From: Eutreptiella sp. 'Long Island Sound 2002'
Lineage: Eukaryota; Euglenozoa; Euglenophyceae; Eutreptiales; Eutreptiaceae
Direction of reading: 5' to 3'
DNA: 64,000 nucleotides
Assembly (NCBI GenBank): GCA_964036045.1
Contig: OZ038384.1
Location: 39,224,844-39,288,843 of the forward strand
Part shown: in pieces, positions 9,965 to 21,134 of the stretch
How the letters are laid out: each line of letters begins with the position of its first letter
Numbering within the stretch: position 1 is the first letter of the stretch
Made by a program: the position numbers and the translations under genes
The notes under the pieces: model-generated
The model's database searches: none
The model's input: the letters and a program-made list of their open reading frames with translations, nothing else
Told to the model about the DNA's origin: nothing

Positions 9965-11000
9965 CTCAGTAGGCTCTTAAGGCTATGGGGGGCCAAGCCT
10001 CCCTCCCTGCGCCATTGTGTGGGCCTTCAAGTCCCAGTGTGCATGCTACAACAGGAAGGATAGGGAGACGGAGGAGGTGTACGGGGTGTGGGTGTATGTG
10101 TGTCCACCTACTTCTTGCGCCCTAACGTCTTCAGCGTGCATCGCTTCTTAGCACGATGCATGGCAGAGGTAATGGGCCACTTTGTGCCCAAGATTGCAAC
10201 CCCAAACGTCCTTCCCCCCGCCCCATTCCCACCCAAAGAATGTGCCCATGGGTGGGCAAGTCTTGTTGCTTCCTTCAGCTAAGGATCAGTGGGAGGATCA
10301 ACGTGTGTGGTGTTGGGGGACACATGGGCGTGCACTTTGTAGGGTGACCACTGCGTGAACAGGGCCACCTGCATTTCTTGAGCCTGGGGGGGGGGGGGGA
10401 TGGAGGGCGGTGCTGATGAGGACAAAGACCTCACCTTGGTTGAGGGAGACCTCGTCCCAACTCTCCTCCTAGGCCTCCCCCGGAGCCGTGCCCGCCTAGA
10501 TAGTCAGGCGGTACCGGGAGGAGAGGGCCGTAAAAGTGTACAGGTGGCACTCACTTTTGGCACGGTCGGAGAGGGGAGGTGTCAGGGTGGGTGGCGGTGT
10601 CGGTCTTGGGCAACTAGTTGAATTGCCCCCCCCCCCCCCCTTCGTCACCCCCGAACTCCCTTGCGCAAAGCTCCTCTGTCTGACCTCCCCCCCCGTGTAT
10701 GCCACCTCTAACCCTTCCATTCCCCGACCACCCTACCCCCCCCCCCCCCTTTGGCCCAACTTTGTTGATGCCCTAGGGTACACAGTCCATAGGGACATTT
10801 TGTTGCCTTAGGATTGCAGGACCAGTTGGGCGAGAGTGAAAAAATTTTTTGGGGTTGATGTGATGTTCAACCACAAGATCGAGGAGCACAGGCGGTACCC
10901 CACCCTCCCCCAAAGGTATTTATTAGTCCAAGCAAACGAAGACGGAGAGATTTTTTGGTCCCCTTTTTGAGAAGTTGGTGAAAACTTGGCCCAGAGAATT
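9965..11000. other. No supported gene; homopolymer-rich
   Basis: Contains long G or C runs (about 10,386-10,399, 10,626-10,640, 10,736-10,750). Open frames overlap on both strands with no family signal. Confidence 0.4.
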
Positions 11001-12019
11001 CTGGACCCCTATCACTCTTTTCTAAGATGCCGCTCAGGTCGGTCATTGTCTTGGTGAGTTAGTCGGGCCCGATACCAACTGAGTCCACACATTTGGTGAA
11101 GAGTCGGGATGGTGATACCAGGGATGTGGTGGAGGGGGGGCATCTCAGGGTGGGACAGGAAGATTCCCCAATCGTCCCACCACCGAGAAGCAGTGGAATG
11201 TTACTCAAAGGGAAGGTTAGAGTGATCTCCTTGCGGCTCACCGGCAGGGAAATACTGGTTAAGGGACAAGATATCCATGTGGGGGGGGGGGGGGTAGTGG
11301 AGGAGGTTCATGGTGGGGTAGACATTGCACAATGCACACTATATCTTCCCCACCCTGTGGGAGGACCTGATGGCCAACAAACAATCGACCGCCTCTAGGG
11401 CTGGGATGGGGCGGATGGCCCGCAAGTCGGGGAGGGCTAGCTGTAGCTCTCACCACAACTATGTGGCCCACCCCTTCTTGCGGAGCGCACTCGCCTTGTG
11501 TGGCGTGTGCATGTCGATGTGTAGGAGGTGCGAGGGGGGGGGGTCCAATCCCTTCGCCCACTCCATCCCCCACACACGTGCAAGCCCCCCATGGAGGTGG
11601 CCTCGTTGAGGGTGTGGCGGCAGATGGGGAGGGCCTGGTAGTGGGGGAGGATGTTGGCGGAGGGGTCTGGCAGGCTGCCAAGTTGGGAGAGGGACATGGT
11701 GGCAAAGAGAAGTATGAACAAGGGAACAAACAAACATGGAAATGAACGTTCTCAAAAAAAGTGTGCACCTTCGCGCGAAAATCGTGCTCATGCTGATGCG
11801 AATCTGAATGCGCACGCCATTGCTGACGATAATGCGATTATTACCGTGAGTTGAGCTGTCTCTCCCGAATCTAAGCTCTATTTGCAACGATTCGAAATAG
11901 ATACCTAGTGTGCAGAATTTTCTCGAATTTATGACCCCGAAAGCACGACAAACGGGCACAAAGACAAAGCTCCGTGATGAAACAAGTAAAAAGTGAGAAA
12001 AATGGGCGGATTCATTTAA

Positions 12020-12343
12020 AACGTGCGATTCACATGGGTACATAACAATTTTCTTGTTTAGCTTGCCGTAGTCGACGACTAGCCGTACAGTGTTTCAACC
12101 TTGCTTAGCCACCAAGAAATAGGGGCCATAGTGTTCCGGGTAGTCTCCTTTCCGGGATTCTAGGACGAGACTTGCGTCACTACACAGTTTTTTATGGTCA
12201 ATTTCATCCATGTGATCCTTTGACGTGGATACCATGACCCCCCTTACGTGATGGGGAGATCTATGTACCCTTAGGGAAGAAAAGTCCCATGAAGAGACTT
12301 GGTTGGGGGAGCATGCTGAGTATTGTGGACGGCGAATTATCAC
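12020..12343 (-). pseudogene. Reverse-transcriptase fragment, Ty3/gypsy-like
   Basis: The minus strand reads YGPYFLVAKQG, a TGA, then RLVVDYGKLNKKIV. This is the first conserved block of gypsy-type RT (substrate-binding region ahead of the catalytic Asp block). The next expected blocks, including the YxDD motif, are absent; an unrelated sequence follows from about 12,015. The TGA and truncation make it a pseudogene. Confidence 0.6.
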
Positions 12344-13044
12344 TAGTACCCTGGGGTGATCTGGACGCTTTACTACTTAGAGAAATTCAAGAGAAGAGCA
12401 AAGTGCTAACCTTGGATGTCGTGAACCAAAAACCACCCCGTCAAACCAACAGGGAAGTTCCACTCGGCGGCGGAGGGATGTATTCTTTGGACTCACCTCC
12501 CTCTCCCAAGACCCAACGGGAAGTCAAGGGCATTGCCTGTGAAGAACCGATACAAGACATGGTATGCAATTGTGGGTTACAGGACCCACTCAATTCGATT
12601 TCCTCCTCACTTGAAGGTGATGGAATGCATCAAGAATTCTACATCCGCGGGCCGCCATGGAACAAACGGATGTATCCGCCGAGAATGACAACGACAAGAC
12701 AAAGCCGTTCCTCTCTATGAGGAAGGAAGCCTGTGACCATGGCCCTGCGCGCCAGCACGAGAGGGCCGCACAATTGCAAGGGCGCCCGCATGTGCCTACT
12801 CCCCATCATGCCAATCCGAGTTGCAGTTTCTGGCCCCTCATGAAGGAGCACCTAGTCACCTTGCAAGGGGGCTTGGACGGTCGCGTAACCAAATTGCAAT
12901 GCAACGTGGACCCCAAATGGATGAAGAGTGTATGGGGAGCCCACATACGGATGCTTCAGAAAGATTGGCTATCTGCGGAGTGTATGTGCGAACCTTCTTT
13001 GAACCCTCCTTGGAAGTGCAGACGTTGTCCTCGCCCAAGCAAAT

Positions 13045-13326
13045 GTGTTTAGCGTGACCTACTCTAGGCCTATCAAGGCTGCAAGAAGGAGGCAAGTACG
13101 CCTGTTCAGGACCACCTCTCCGCAAACTATTAAACAAGGGTGGCGCAATTTGGAGTGGAACGAGGATATGGAGGACAAGATCAAGCTACTGGATCCCCAA
13201 GTTCAAGTATTCATTAAAAAGTACTGCGATATCTTCGGCCGCATACCTGCTCCGGTTAGTTGCAAGAAACTAGTGACTATGGACCTCAAAATGAAGGAGG
13301 AATTCTATGGCCAAAGAATACACTAG
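13045..13326 (+). pseudogene. Pol linker-like fragment upstream of an RT
   Basis: The plus-strand frame ends FIKKYCDIFGRIPAP...DLKMKEEF. This resembles the 'FxDVFxxxPP' linker that normally precedes the RT domain in gypsy-type Pol. It terminates at a TAG, and no RT follows on this strand; the RT fragment at 12,020-12,343 faces the other way. Confidence 0.4.
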
Positions 13327-13641
13327 AAAGCGTACTAATGGTTAGCTTCTCGAGGAGAGTAGGCTAGAACCCCATTTCTCCAAAAGCTCCCCAACCCCGC
13401 GTGAAGGTCACCATGCGTGATACTTCGTAGGCCACCTTGGTTGGCACTTTCCCCAATTCGGTGAACCTTGGATTCCCATAGGTCATACGTAGCGGCCGAG
13501 GACTTTGATGTCCCCATTCGCCCCAAGCCGACACCATTGTTTGTCGAGTTTTATGTTGGGGGTAACCGCGCATGGTCAGTGGCTAGCTCAACGCTTGTTG
13601 TAGCCACGTACTAGCCACCCACCATGCAGGGGTACCGCCAG

Positions 13642-13878
13642 CTAAAACTCAACAAACATGGGGACATCACAGTCCTTCGCTTCTACGGCACGCCAAGATC
13701 CTTGCGGCCTTGGGTACCACTCTAGAATATGAGTTTGTAAACGCTCCTTGATGGACTCTAGTTCACTCTGGGTTGCGGACAAAGCACGTGGGGGGACTAG
13801 TTTCGGACTTGGGGGGAAGGAGGGAAACAGCATAGGCAACGGCTTGCAATGCGAACCTGGGTTGAAAGCCGGGCACAT
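13642..13878 (-). pseudogene. Gag-like coiled fragment
   Basis: The minus-strand peptide contains ALSATQSELESIKERLQTHI and a compact C-terminus. A Gag assignment rests only on position beside the Pol fragments. A second minus-strand helical segment (14,874-14,656) may belong to it. Confidence 0.3.
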
Positions 13879-15299
13879 ACAATGAGCCGCGGGATTTAGC
13901 GGACCTGCATCTCCCTACCTTGGGAAGAGGTCCGCCGACCCCTCCTTCGATGGTGCATGGACCATGGCCGAATGTGGCTCAAAACGCCGACGTGTAGGAG
14001 GTGGTCCTACCACCGTCACCACCGGTCTAGGGTGAGTGCGCACAACACAACGGTGGGGTGTAGGGGGCTGTGTTTGGGTCTCACCCACCACTCCCAACGG
14101 CTAGCGATCCCGCCCCTCCCCTTCGCTAACACGGGGGACACCCATAGGAACAATCCTTCGGGGATGCGAGCACGGCGTGTGTTGCCCTCCACTTCTGGTA
14201 GGGGGGGCCTTGGCGCTTGGGTTTGCGGCTCCCCGACATTGTCCCGGATGTGACACCAAAAGCCAGGTCGGCACCCTGAATTGACGTCCCGGGGTAGGAG
14301 GGTCGATGATTTCCGACCCCAAGCTGGACAACCCATCGGCGGTCTTGCTCTCACGGCTGGAATTGGGATCATCTTGCACATCCCTAGCCGGCTGAGCGCC
14401 ACTTGGGCACTTGCCCGAGACACCCACGGGAGCACGGCAACAACGGCGCCAAGGCTGCCAAGCACATGGAATGAACCAAGGAACCCGTCAACCTCCTTTA
14501 TGGCATTAGCACCGAACAGTGCCGCTCCCCAAACCGCCATGCACCTGCAGACCTCTCTGTCTCTGTCCACAGACTCCGGCCAAGGCAACTGCAGGGGCAA
14601 ACTTCATGATCGGAAAAGGATGTTGCGTTGCAGATTACAGAGGCCTCCTCCCACCTCAACTTATCGAGGGCGTCACGCATGTGAGCACTCTGTTCTTGGG
14701 TAGTATAGCGGATGTGGCACGCTTGGTGGCTCTGCGGCATATTGGCCCACATATGGTAGGCAAAGCCCCTGCTGGTGACACTCGGGCCCCCAGTTCTCCT
14801 CCAACAACGGCGGGCCTCGTGGGCCAGGGAACCTGAGCTACAAATTGTAGCAAGGCTTTGATGGAAGCCTGCATCGATTGCAGAAATCAAGAACAGCCTT
14901 GGAACTCCAAAAGGGCTATATCTTGGAGATCGGGCACTACCGCTTGACCACCCAATTTAGATGCCTCAGATCGGGCCCAAAGACCTTGCATTTCTGGGCA
15001 TTGACGATTGAGACGGGCTCAGGCTTCATCCGGATCCCGTTGTCCGGCTCGGCTAACTAGACGGCTGGCGGCTGACCAGACGGCTGGCGGCGAATGACCG
15101 CAGGCCCGCATTGTCGGCAAAAGTCTTAGCCGGTGAGCGTGTAAACGTTGATGCTGAATAACAAATTCCGAAAAACCGAACCGCACACAATGTTTGTGGT
15201 GACGAACACATGTAAAACCTACTTTCCAACCCTTTCACCACAAGCCCCAACATAGTTCCAGGCGTTGTTGGCGCCCAAGTTGGCTATTCCTGATCCCTG

Positions 15300-16780
15300 C
15301 CAACGGGTGTGGGTTATGGGGTCCAAAGGGGGTATGTTTTAATCGTACGGGGGCGCTGTGGTGCTAGCACAGGGGGTGCCCAGCTATATCCCTTCACACC
15401 AACACCCCCCCCACACAACCCCCCAACCCCCTCATAATGGCCAAAATGCTTAGAACGTGTGGACCACGTTTGGTCCCAATTTGGCGCCAAAGGCGGCAAA
15501 AATTTTCTTCTTAATATATGATGGGGGGTAAAATTTCGCTTGCATCCCACGTGTGTATACTAAAACTCATGGGGGGTGCCTAGGTGCAGTCCTTGACCCT
15601 GACACCCCTTAAAAAACATTTTGGCCCCTTGAAAGGGGGGGGGGGGGCTGGGGGATGGGGGGGAGGGGCTAAGACACCAACCGCTACCTCGCGCCGGGGC
15701 TGAGCTTCGAGGGCGGGATCTTCAATGAGCAAGAAACGACATTTGTCCCCATAGTGGGGAAAGATCGATATGGCCACAAAATCAGAAGTGGCCGCACAAA
15801 TCTTGCCTTCTTGGGGCCCAGGGAAAATGCCCAGGAAAAAATTGAGCCTTTTGAGTACAAATACATGGGGTGACCGGTTCTCCCAGCTCCTAAACGGGGG
15901 ACCAAAATTTCCAGCACCTGTGGCGCCAACCAACTTCTCCATTTTGGCTTGTACGATGGTCGGGACCTCTCAAACATTTTAGCGCCCAAGAGGGGGGGGG
16001 GGGGTCCAAGCGACTGCACCTGGGCGCCCCCCTCCTCAAAATGCACCGCATTTCATGGGGAATGCAAATATGTATGAAAAACATCAAATCTGACCGCTAA
16101 CCTTCCCCACATAGCCCGCCAAATCTGGCTGCTGGGGTTGGCCCCCAGGGAGTATTTTTTTTTCAAGAAACCCCACAATGTTCAAAATGATCAGTGCAAC
16201 GAGGGGATCATTTTTGAGGTATGCATGTGAGGGTGCTGAGGACCCAAATCTGCCCCCCACCCCACCCCAACCCCTTCACAGGGCCAAAAATGTTTCGTGG
16301 GTGTTGGTTTTGGGGGTTGCACCTGGGCATTCCCTTTGGGTGCCGGTGTTGTCTTGTGGTGCTGGGCCTGCCACCACCACCATCATTACGAGTAGGTGTC
16401 CGGGCTGCTGTATGGGGTCATAGCACCATCTGTTCCAGTAGGCCGATTAATGCCATTGTGCGTGTAAATGAAACTTTCAGTGGCCCATGGTGATGCCGGG
16501 CAGCACAATGCAGCACCGATACAGCAGCTCAGACACTGAACAATCCACTTTCACCGAACACAAAGGGCACTATACCACATCACACCCATGGAGGCATGGG
16601 GGGGGGGTGGTGCAGTTCAGTTCTAGACACCAACCCCCGCGGTGTGGGCGGGGCTCCGGGAGGGGGGGGGGGGGGGGCAGGCGAAAATTTTTCTCCATTT
16701 TGGGGCATTTTTGAATTCCCCATTTCATTCTGAGCATTTTGAATATACACAAATGTGGTGAATTTTAGTTTTACCATTCA
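15300..16780. repeat. Degenerate dispersed repeat, two to three copies
   Basis: Segments around 15,340-15,660, 15,980-16,050 and 16,240-16,340 share words such as 'gggtgc(c/a)cctgg', 'cccttcacagggccaaaa(a)tg' and poly-G/poly-C blocks in varying orientation. The 18-mer at 15,776-15,793 (ACAAAATCAGAAGTGGCC) is identical to 2,813-2,830. No coding signal is convincing here. Confidence 0.4.
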
Positions 16781-17636
16781 CAACAAATGAAAAACAGTAC
16801 CATATTCCAACAGATGTACCTGTGAATCAGTAAAGGCTTCCCGGCCAGCAGAAGAAGACATGTGGCAAGGCATTTGCTAACTCATTGTGAGCATTTTGAA
16901 TGTAAACAAGTAGGGGGAAATCAAGTGTTTTGCAAATTTTCCAGGCTCAAAAAATTTTCCAGGCGCCGCTAGCACCTGAATTGCCAGGTCTAACCAGGTG
17001 CTGACTAGTATGGGTTGGCGGGTCCAGAGGGGGGGGGTGGGGGTGGGGTGGGGGGGGGTGTCAGGCCTCACAGGGAAGCGCCCCCCATGCATGGGGGCCG
17101 GTTACGTGCTGGGCTAGAACCCCCTTCACCCCGCCCTGCCCCCATCCCACGTCCAGCAGTAAACATTTCCAACAAATTTCTCATCTGAAAAATTTCTAGT
17201 TCTGAAAACAACGAAAAACATCGTCTGCTATTTGTGATGTCAAACCACAAAATGTGCAGCCCAAAGGCGTGGAACGGCAGCCTCATGCAAGGGAATGATG
17301 CAGAAGACAACAGGAAAGCCAGTAGGCACACCCAGTAAGACAAATAAGCCTTGGTATGTGCCCAGGAGGGAGGGCAGCTACATAGGCGCCTGGGGGGAGG
17401 GGAATTTGAAAAACGGGAGAAGGGCTGAATGAATCAGCCCTGCGTTCATGCACGTGTGTGCAGCCCCAAGCACGAAGGGGGAGCGTTGCCTTCCGCAAGG
17501 GAACAAAAGCCGTGCATGGTTGTGGTAGGCAACACACAAGGTGAAGGCACAGATATTCTGGTTGTAGCCAAAGGGCAAGGAAAGGATAGAGCACTGCCAG
17601 ATAGTTTGTGCTTGATGTGTCGCAGAATCACATGAT
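16781..17636. other. No supported gene
   Basis: Contains a G-rich run near 17,020-17,060 and overlapping short frames only. Confidence 0.35.
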
Positions 17637-17711
17637 ACTGTGCTGTGTTGTGCGGTGCTGTGATGCACCGTGCTGTGCTGTGCTATGCTGCTGCATGCAG
17701 TGCTGTGCTCC
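17637..17711. repeat. Degenerate (TGTGC)n microsatellite
   Basis: Tandem TGTGC/TGTGT/TGTGA-type pentamers over 75 bp (ctgtgctgtgttgtgcgg and similar). Confidence 0.8.
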
Positions 17712-17729
17712 AGCATGGCAGTCGCCACC

Positions 17730-18231
17730 TCATCCCTCGCCCCTTTCGGTGGCCCCAGCCCCCCGATTCTCTGGACATGCAGCATACGGCGTGTCATTGC
17801 GGCACCCCAAAATCCCCATGAGAGGTGCACAGTTTACGGGCTGCGACACAGGGGCTGGCGCATCTAAATTGTCCACACGGAAAACAATGCGATGCTCGGA
17901 CTTGTACCCGGGCGTCAACTGTTTGATCCGAATCTTGGGACCTGTGCGCTGTACCGCCTACAACAAGGGGATTGAGGGCGCTATAGAAGAGAGGCAGCAG
18001 TGAGGGGGAGAGGGAGGCGGGTTTGAGGGGGAGAGGCAGCAGCAGAATGGAGAGGATTGAGAAATCGTGCAGGAATAAAGAGGATGAGGGGGAGAAGTGG
18101 TGGGTGGTCCTAGAAATGCTAGGGCCATTCTGATATTGCATCAGGGAGGCCCACCAGGATGTTGTTGGGACTTTCATTTGGATGCTTGCTGCTGCACGCC
18201 CGATAAAGCCCCTTGGCTGACCCCCCCCCAA
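17730..18231 (-). CDS. Two-exon gene fragment, unknown function
   Basis: Downstream exon: begins at 17957 after a clear acceptor (pyrimidine-rich tract, cccttgttgtag) and reads PKIRIKQLTPGYKSEHRIVF ... NCAPLMGILGCRND to about 17,745. Upstream exon: about 18,225-18,115 (FIGRAAASIQMKVPTTSWWA). The donor was not fixed; the intron is about 150 bp. The 3' side runs toward the TGTGC microsatellite. No domain recognised. Confidence 0.45.
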
Positions 18232-18539
18232 AGAGGGGATCCATTGACATCAATCGACAGGACCCCCAAAAACCTACACAGGAACGTCCCTGGTTTCAAT
18301 GTTGGGGGGAGGGGGTGTTTTGGGGGCCGTGGGGCAGGAGATTGGAAGGGGAGGGAGAGAAAACCTAATCAAGACTGAATATTGGGACCGAGCTGGTGGG
18401 GGAGGGGGGAACATCAGCTATGACTGGTGCGGGACATCAAGAATAATTCACGCATTGATGGCTCTTGACAAAGTGAAGTCAGCTTGCAAGTGAACCCCAT
18501 CACCACCAGGCCCACTTTCAAGGCTTTTTGGACTTCTGA

Positions 18540-18766
18540 GGGGCCAAAATGGGCTCAAAATGGGCTCATTTCACCCGTTGGTGCACCCCAAATGGTCTAG
18601 GATGATTTTTCGAAAAATGCGTTTTTGACCCATTTTTGACCCATTTTTGGTCCCAAAACAGCCCATTTTCAAGGCATTTTGGGATTTTCGGAGGACCAAA
18701 ATGGGCCACCACAAGCTCAAAACGGTCCAAAAACACTTGTTTTAGCGTCGCACATGGTCTAGGATC
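18540..18766. repeat. Dispersed repeat interrupted by a retro-insertion
   Basis: Two related units beginning 'atggtctaggat' (18,590 and 18,754), each followed by Gly/Phe-type simple sequence (tttttgacccatttttg). The second unit is split by the insertion at 18,767-19,966 and resumes at 19,967-20,060. Confidence 0.6.
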
Positions 18767-19157
18767 TTTTTTTTCTCTTCTGACACTGGTGAGTTCGGCC
18801 ATCAAGGCAGACAGTGTACTTAGGCAGCAACGGCCTAGAGGTATGTACAGTAAAGTCAGCTTAACCATTGGGTGGGATGCGGGTAAGGCAGTTCCCCACA
18901 GAGGGAGAGCCCAATGGGGGCGCAGGACCTGTATGTACTGTACACTCCATGCAGGTGGTGGGGCCTGCCACGACCACAGAGGGTCAACACCTAGAAACTG
19001 TGGAGTTGTGATTAGATGAAAAACTAAGATCAAAGAGCGACTAACAGTCGGGAACTACATGGAGCCCATAGTGCAGAATTGAAAAACTCATACACTGGGG
19101 TGGAAAGTGGTTGCAAGGGCGTACCCCTCAATGCAGGGCCGATACACTGGGGCGGCA

Positions 19158-19439
19158 TCAGAAGTGGATCTCCCGAATAGGGGACCCAGTGAGTTGAGTG
19201 AAGGGGAGGTCAACGCCGTCTCTATCGGGTGACCCCGTAAGCTGGACAGCAGCCGGACTAGGGGGGTGCAAGCATCGCTGTTTGCAGATATGGACATCGG
19301 GGGACAGCGGGCGCCGACGCTTTAACTGTAGAACGCGCAAGGCCGCCAACTCGCTCTCCAGATACTGGCCCTTCTCTCGCCAAGCTACCTCCTGCCACTG
19401 TTTCGTGACTGTGACCCAGTCGCCCCACTGACGCGCCAA
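19158..19439 (-). CDS. ORF 2 of the retroposed sequence, unknown protein
   Basis: Minus-strand frame containing WVTVTKQWQEVAWREKGQYL followed by a Leu/Arg-rich coiled stretch. It starts without an ATG about 60 bp after ORF 1 ends, in a different frame. It may be the continuation of ORF 1 after a frameshift, or a second cistron. Confidence 0.35.
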   Translation of the reverse strand: MARQWGDWVTVTKQWQEVAWREKGQYLESELAALRVLQLKRRRPLSPDVHICKQRCLHPPSPAAVQLTGSPDRDGVDLPFTQLTGSPIREIHF

Positions 19440-19502
19440 GAGGCGCCCAGTGCTGAGGCCGACATACTGGGAGTGTAGCCGTCACTTCACGACAACTGAC
19501 GA

Positions 19503-19949
19503 TTAGTATGCCTCCCTGTGATGGGAGTGAACCAGTGCCGCATATGAGGATCGGATAGACCGGCACGTGCTGGAGAAAGCTGCCCTATATAAGCGTTCTG
19601 CCTCACCCATGCACGTACGGAGCCACTGTTCGTGGGCCCGCATGCGGTAGGCCATCATGGAGGCCCAAGTCATGTATTTCTGATGGGACATGGATGCATG
19701 GTGCAGAGTGGCACCCCCGATGGTGCGTGTCTGACGCTGATATACCCCCAGGAGGGTAGTGGCCAGTTTGAGTGTAGGTAGGTAGGAGAGGGTGTAATTA
19801 TGATATGTGAGCAGGGCCCGAGCCATGTTCATCTTGGCATGTATGGCACCTTGGAAGCAAGACGTGCGGAACAGGTATCGGGCTGACAGCAACGGAGCCC
19901 TCCACGCCGAGACCATCGCGCGCAACCAGACGGTGGTCTTGCAGGCCAT
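19503..19949 (-). CDS. ORF 1 of the retroposed sequence, unknown protein
   Basis: 148-codon intronless frame from the ATG at 19949 (MACKTTVWLRAMVSAWRAPL) to a TAA at 19503. Alanine-, Met- and Tyr-rich helical sequence with many basic residues; no domain recognised. An in-frame ATG lies inside the flanking duplication, so the source transcript probably started further upstream and the copy is 5' truncated. Confidence 0.45.
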   Translation of the reverse strand: MACKTTVWLRAMVSAWRAPLLSARYLFRTSCFQGAIHAKMNMARALLTYHNYTLSYLPTLKLATTLLGVYQRQTRTIGGATLHHASMSHQKYMTWASMMAYRMRAHEQWLRTCMGEAERLYRAAFSSTCRSIRSSYAALVHSHHREAY

Positions 19950-20060
19950 ATGCAGCAGAACAGCAGACATGGTCTAGGATCATTTTTGAGAAAAGTCATC
20001 TTTTTGCCCCTACTGGACCCTGTTGACCCATTTGGGCACCCACCTGTTTGGGCTTGAGCT

Positions 20061-20700
20061 TGCAGCTTGCCGCAGCCTAGTGGGCCTAGGTATTGGGGTC
20101 TAGGCGTCCGTTTGGGCAATTCTGAGGGGTGGAAACCACAAAAAGTGGGGGGTTGCGGGCGGAGTAGGTGTCCTCGGAATCGCATTTTGAGCCATGTAGC
20201 CAAAGATATGGCCTATTCTTGGTTTGTGGCTGTCGGCATTTGGAGCTTTTGGGGGCCTTTTTGGGCCGTTTCCGGGACATATCATGGAGTTAGAGGGCCG
20301 CAAACAGCTCGTTGACACGAAAAAGTCAAGCCGCATGTGCAGTGTACCCACTGTTTCCCTTCGTTTGGCCGTTTTGAATGTGTTCCAGGGCTTTTTTGGC
20401 CCAAAAATGGCTGTTTTTGGCCCTAATCTGCAGTTTTTGAGACTGAGGTCCGCCACTTGCGAATCCCGTTCCCGGCCGCCACCGTTGAGTTTCTTGCTCA
20501 AACTTTGTGTGATTGTACTTCACACCCATAGGTATCATCCACCAAAATTTCACCCGAATCTAAAGCACCACGCCGGAGTTCTGATTTTCCCCCATTTCGC
20601 GCGTGCTGCTTGCTTGCTGCTTGTTGCTGCTGCTGCTGCTGCTAGACTTGGTAGGTCCACCCTAGACACTAAAAAGGGTTATAAAACCAAGACTTGTTCC
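20061..20700. other. No supported gene
   Basis: Repeat-derived sequence continuing from 19,982, then unremarkable DNA with a short (CTG)n near 20,625-20,645. Confidence 0.35.
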
Positions 20701-20701
20701 A

Positions 20702-20765
20702 CCAGCTCGGTGACCCTAATCCTAACCATAATCCTGACCCTAACCCTGGTAATAAGGGTAACCTT
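20702..20765. repeat. Degenerate CCCTAA-type (telomere-like) tract
   Basis: Six to seven imperfect CC(C)TAA(C/T) hexamers including 'gaccctaaccctgg', about 370 bp before the giant minisatellite, whose own unit contains CCCTAACCCC. Confidence 0.45.
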
Positions 20766-21134
20766 ATACCCGCTGCTCGGTGCAGATAACCTGGGGATGA
20801 CCATCGATTGCATCATTCCAGCAACATGTGGTGGATATGCATGGCAACAGAAGCAAGCAGTCGTCTACAGTATCATACAAACCTTCACGGCGTGCGAAGA
20901 TTAGCGCAATGAGAAAAATCCCAAACAGACCCAACCCCAAATCCCTAAACATCCAATTAGGAGGTAACCGCACAAGGCGTGCCAAGCGCCACAACTCCGA
21001 TCAACACTCGTGGTGTTGCGTCGGTCAAACTCCAGCCCCAGCTTGCTTTGCACAAGTCTTGACATTTGCAGCCAGTCCCCTAATCTTATCCGCGGCTGAG
21101 TTTTTTGTGTCTTGGACCGCCTTCTCCAACCATT

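Larger units (their letters stand above)
11000..15100. mobile_element. Rearranged, decayed Ty3/gypsy-like retroelement fragments
   Basis: Pieces on both strands look like retroelement coding sequence: a reverse-transcriptase fragment (minus, about 12,343-12,020), a pre-RT linker-like fragment (plus, 13,045-13,326) and coiled, Gag-like pieces (minus, 13,878-13,642 and 14,890-14,500). The opposite orientations, in-frame stops and missing catalytic blocks show it is not functional. No LTR pair was identified. Whether it is one inverted element or several insertions cannot be told. Confidence 0.5.
18767..19966 (-). mobile_element. Retroposed sequence with poly(A) and 15-bp target duplication
   Basis: The 15-mer ACATGGTCTAGGATC occurs at 18,752-18,766 and again at 19,967-19,981. 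The 1,200 bp between begins, read on the minus strand, immediately after the duplication and ends in eight A's (T's at 18,767-18,774) directly against the other copy. That is the structure left by target-primed reverse transcription. The sequence carries intronless minus-strand ORFs (19,949-19,503 and about 19,439-19,158) and no RT, so it looks like a retrocopied transcript or a 5'-truncated non-autonomous element. Confidence 0.75.

Noticed and set aside
11459-12043. 194-codon minus-strand frame
   Set aside because: Only its first few residues continue the RT fragment; the rest is unrelated sequence and poly-C-encoded Pro/His runs.
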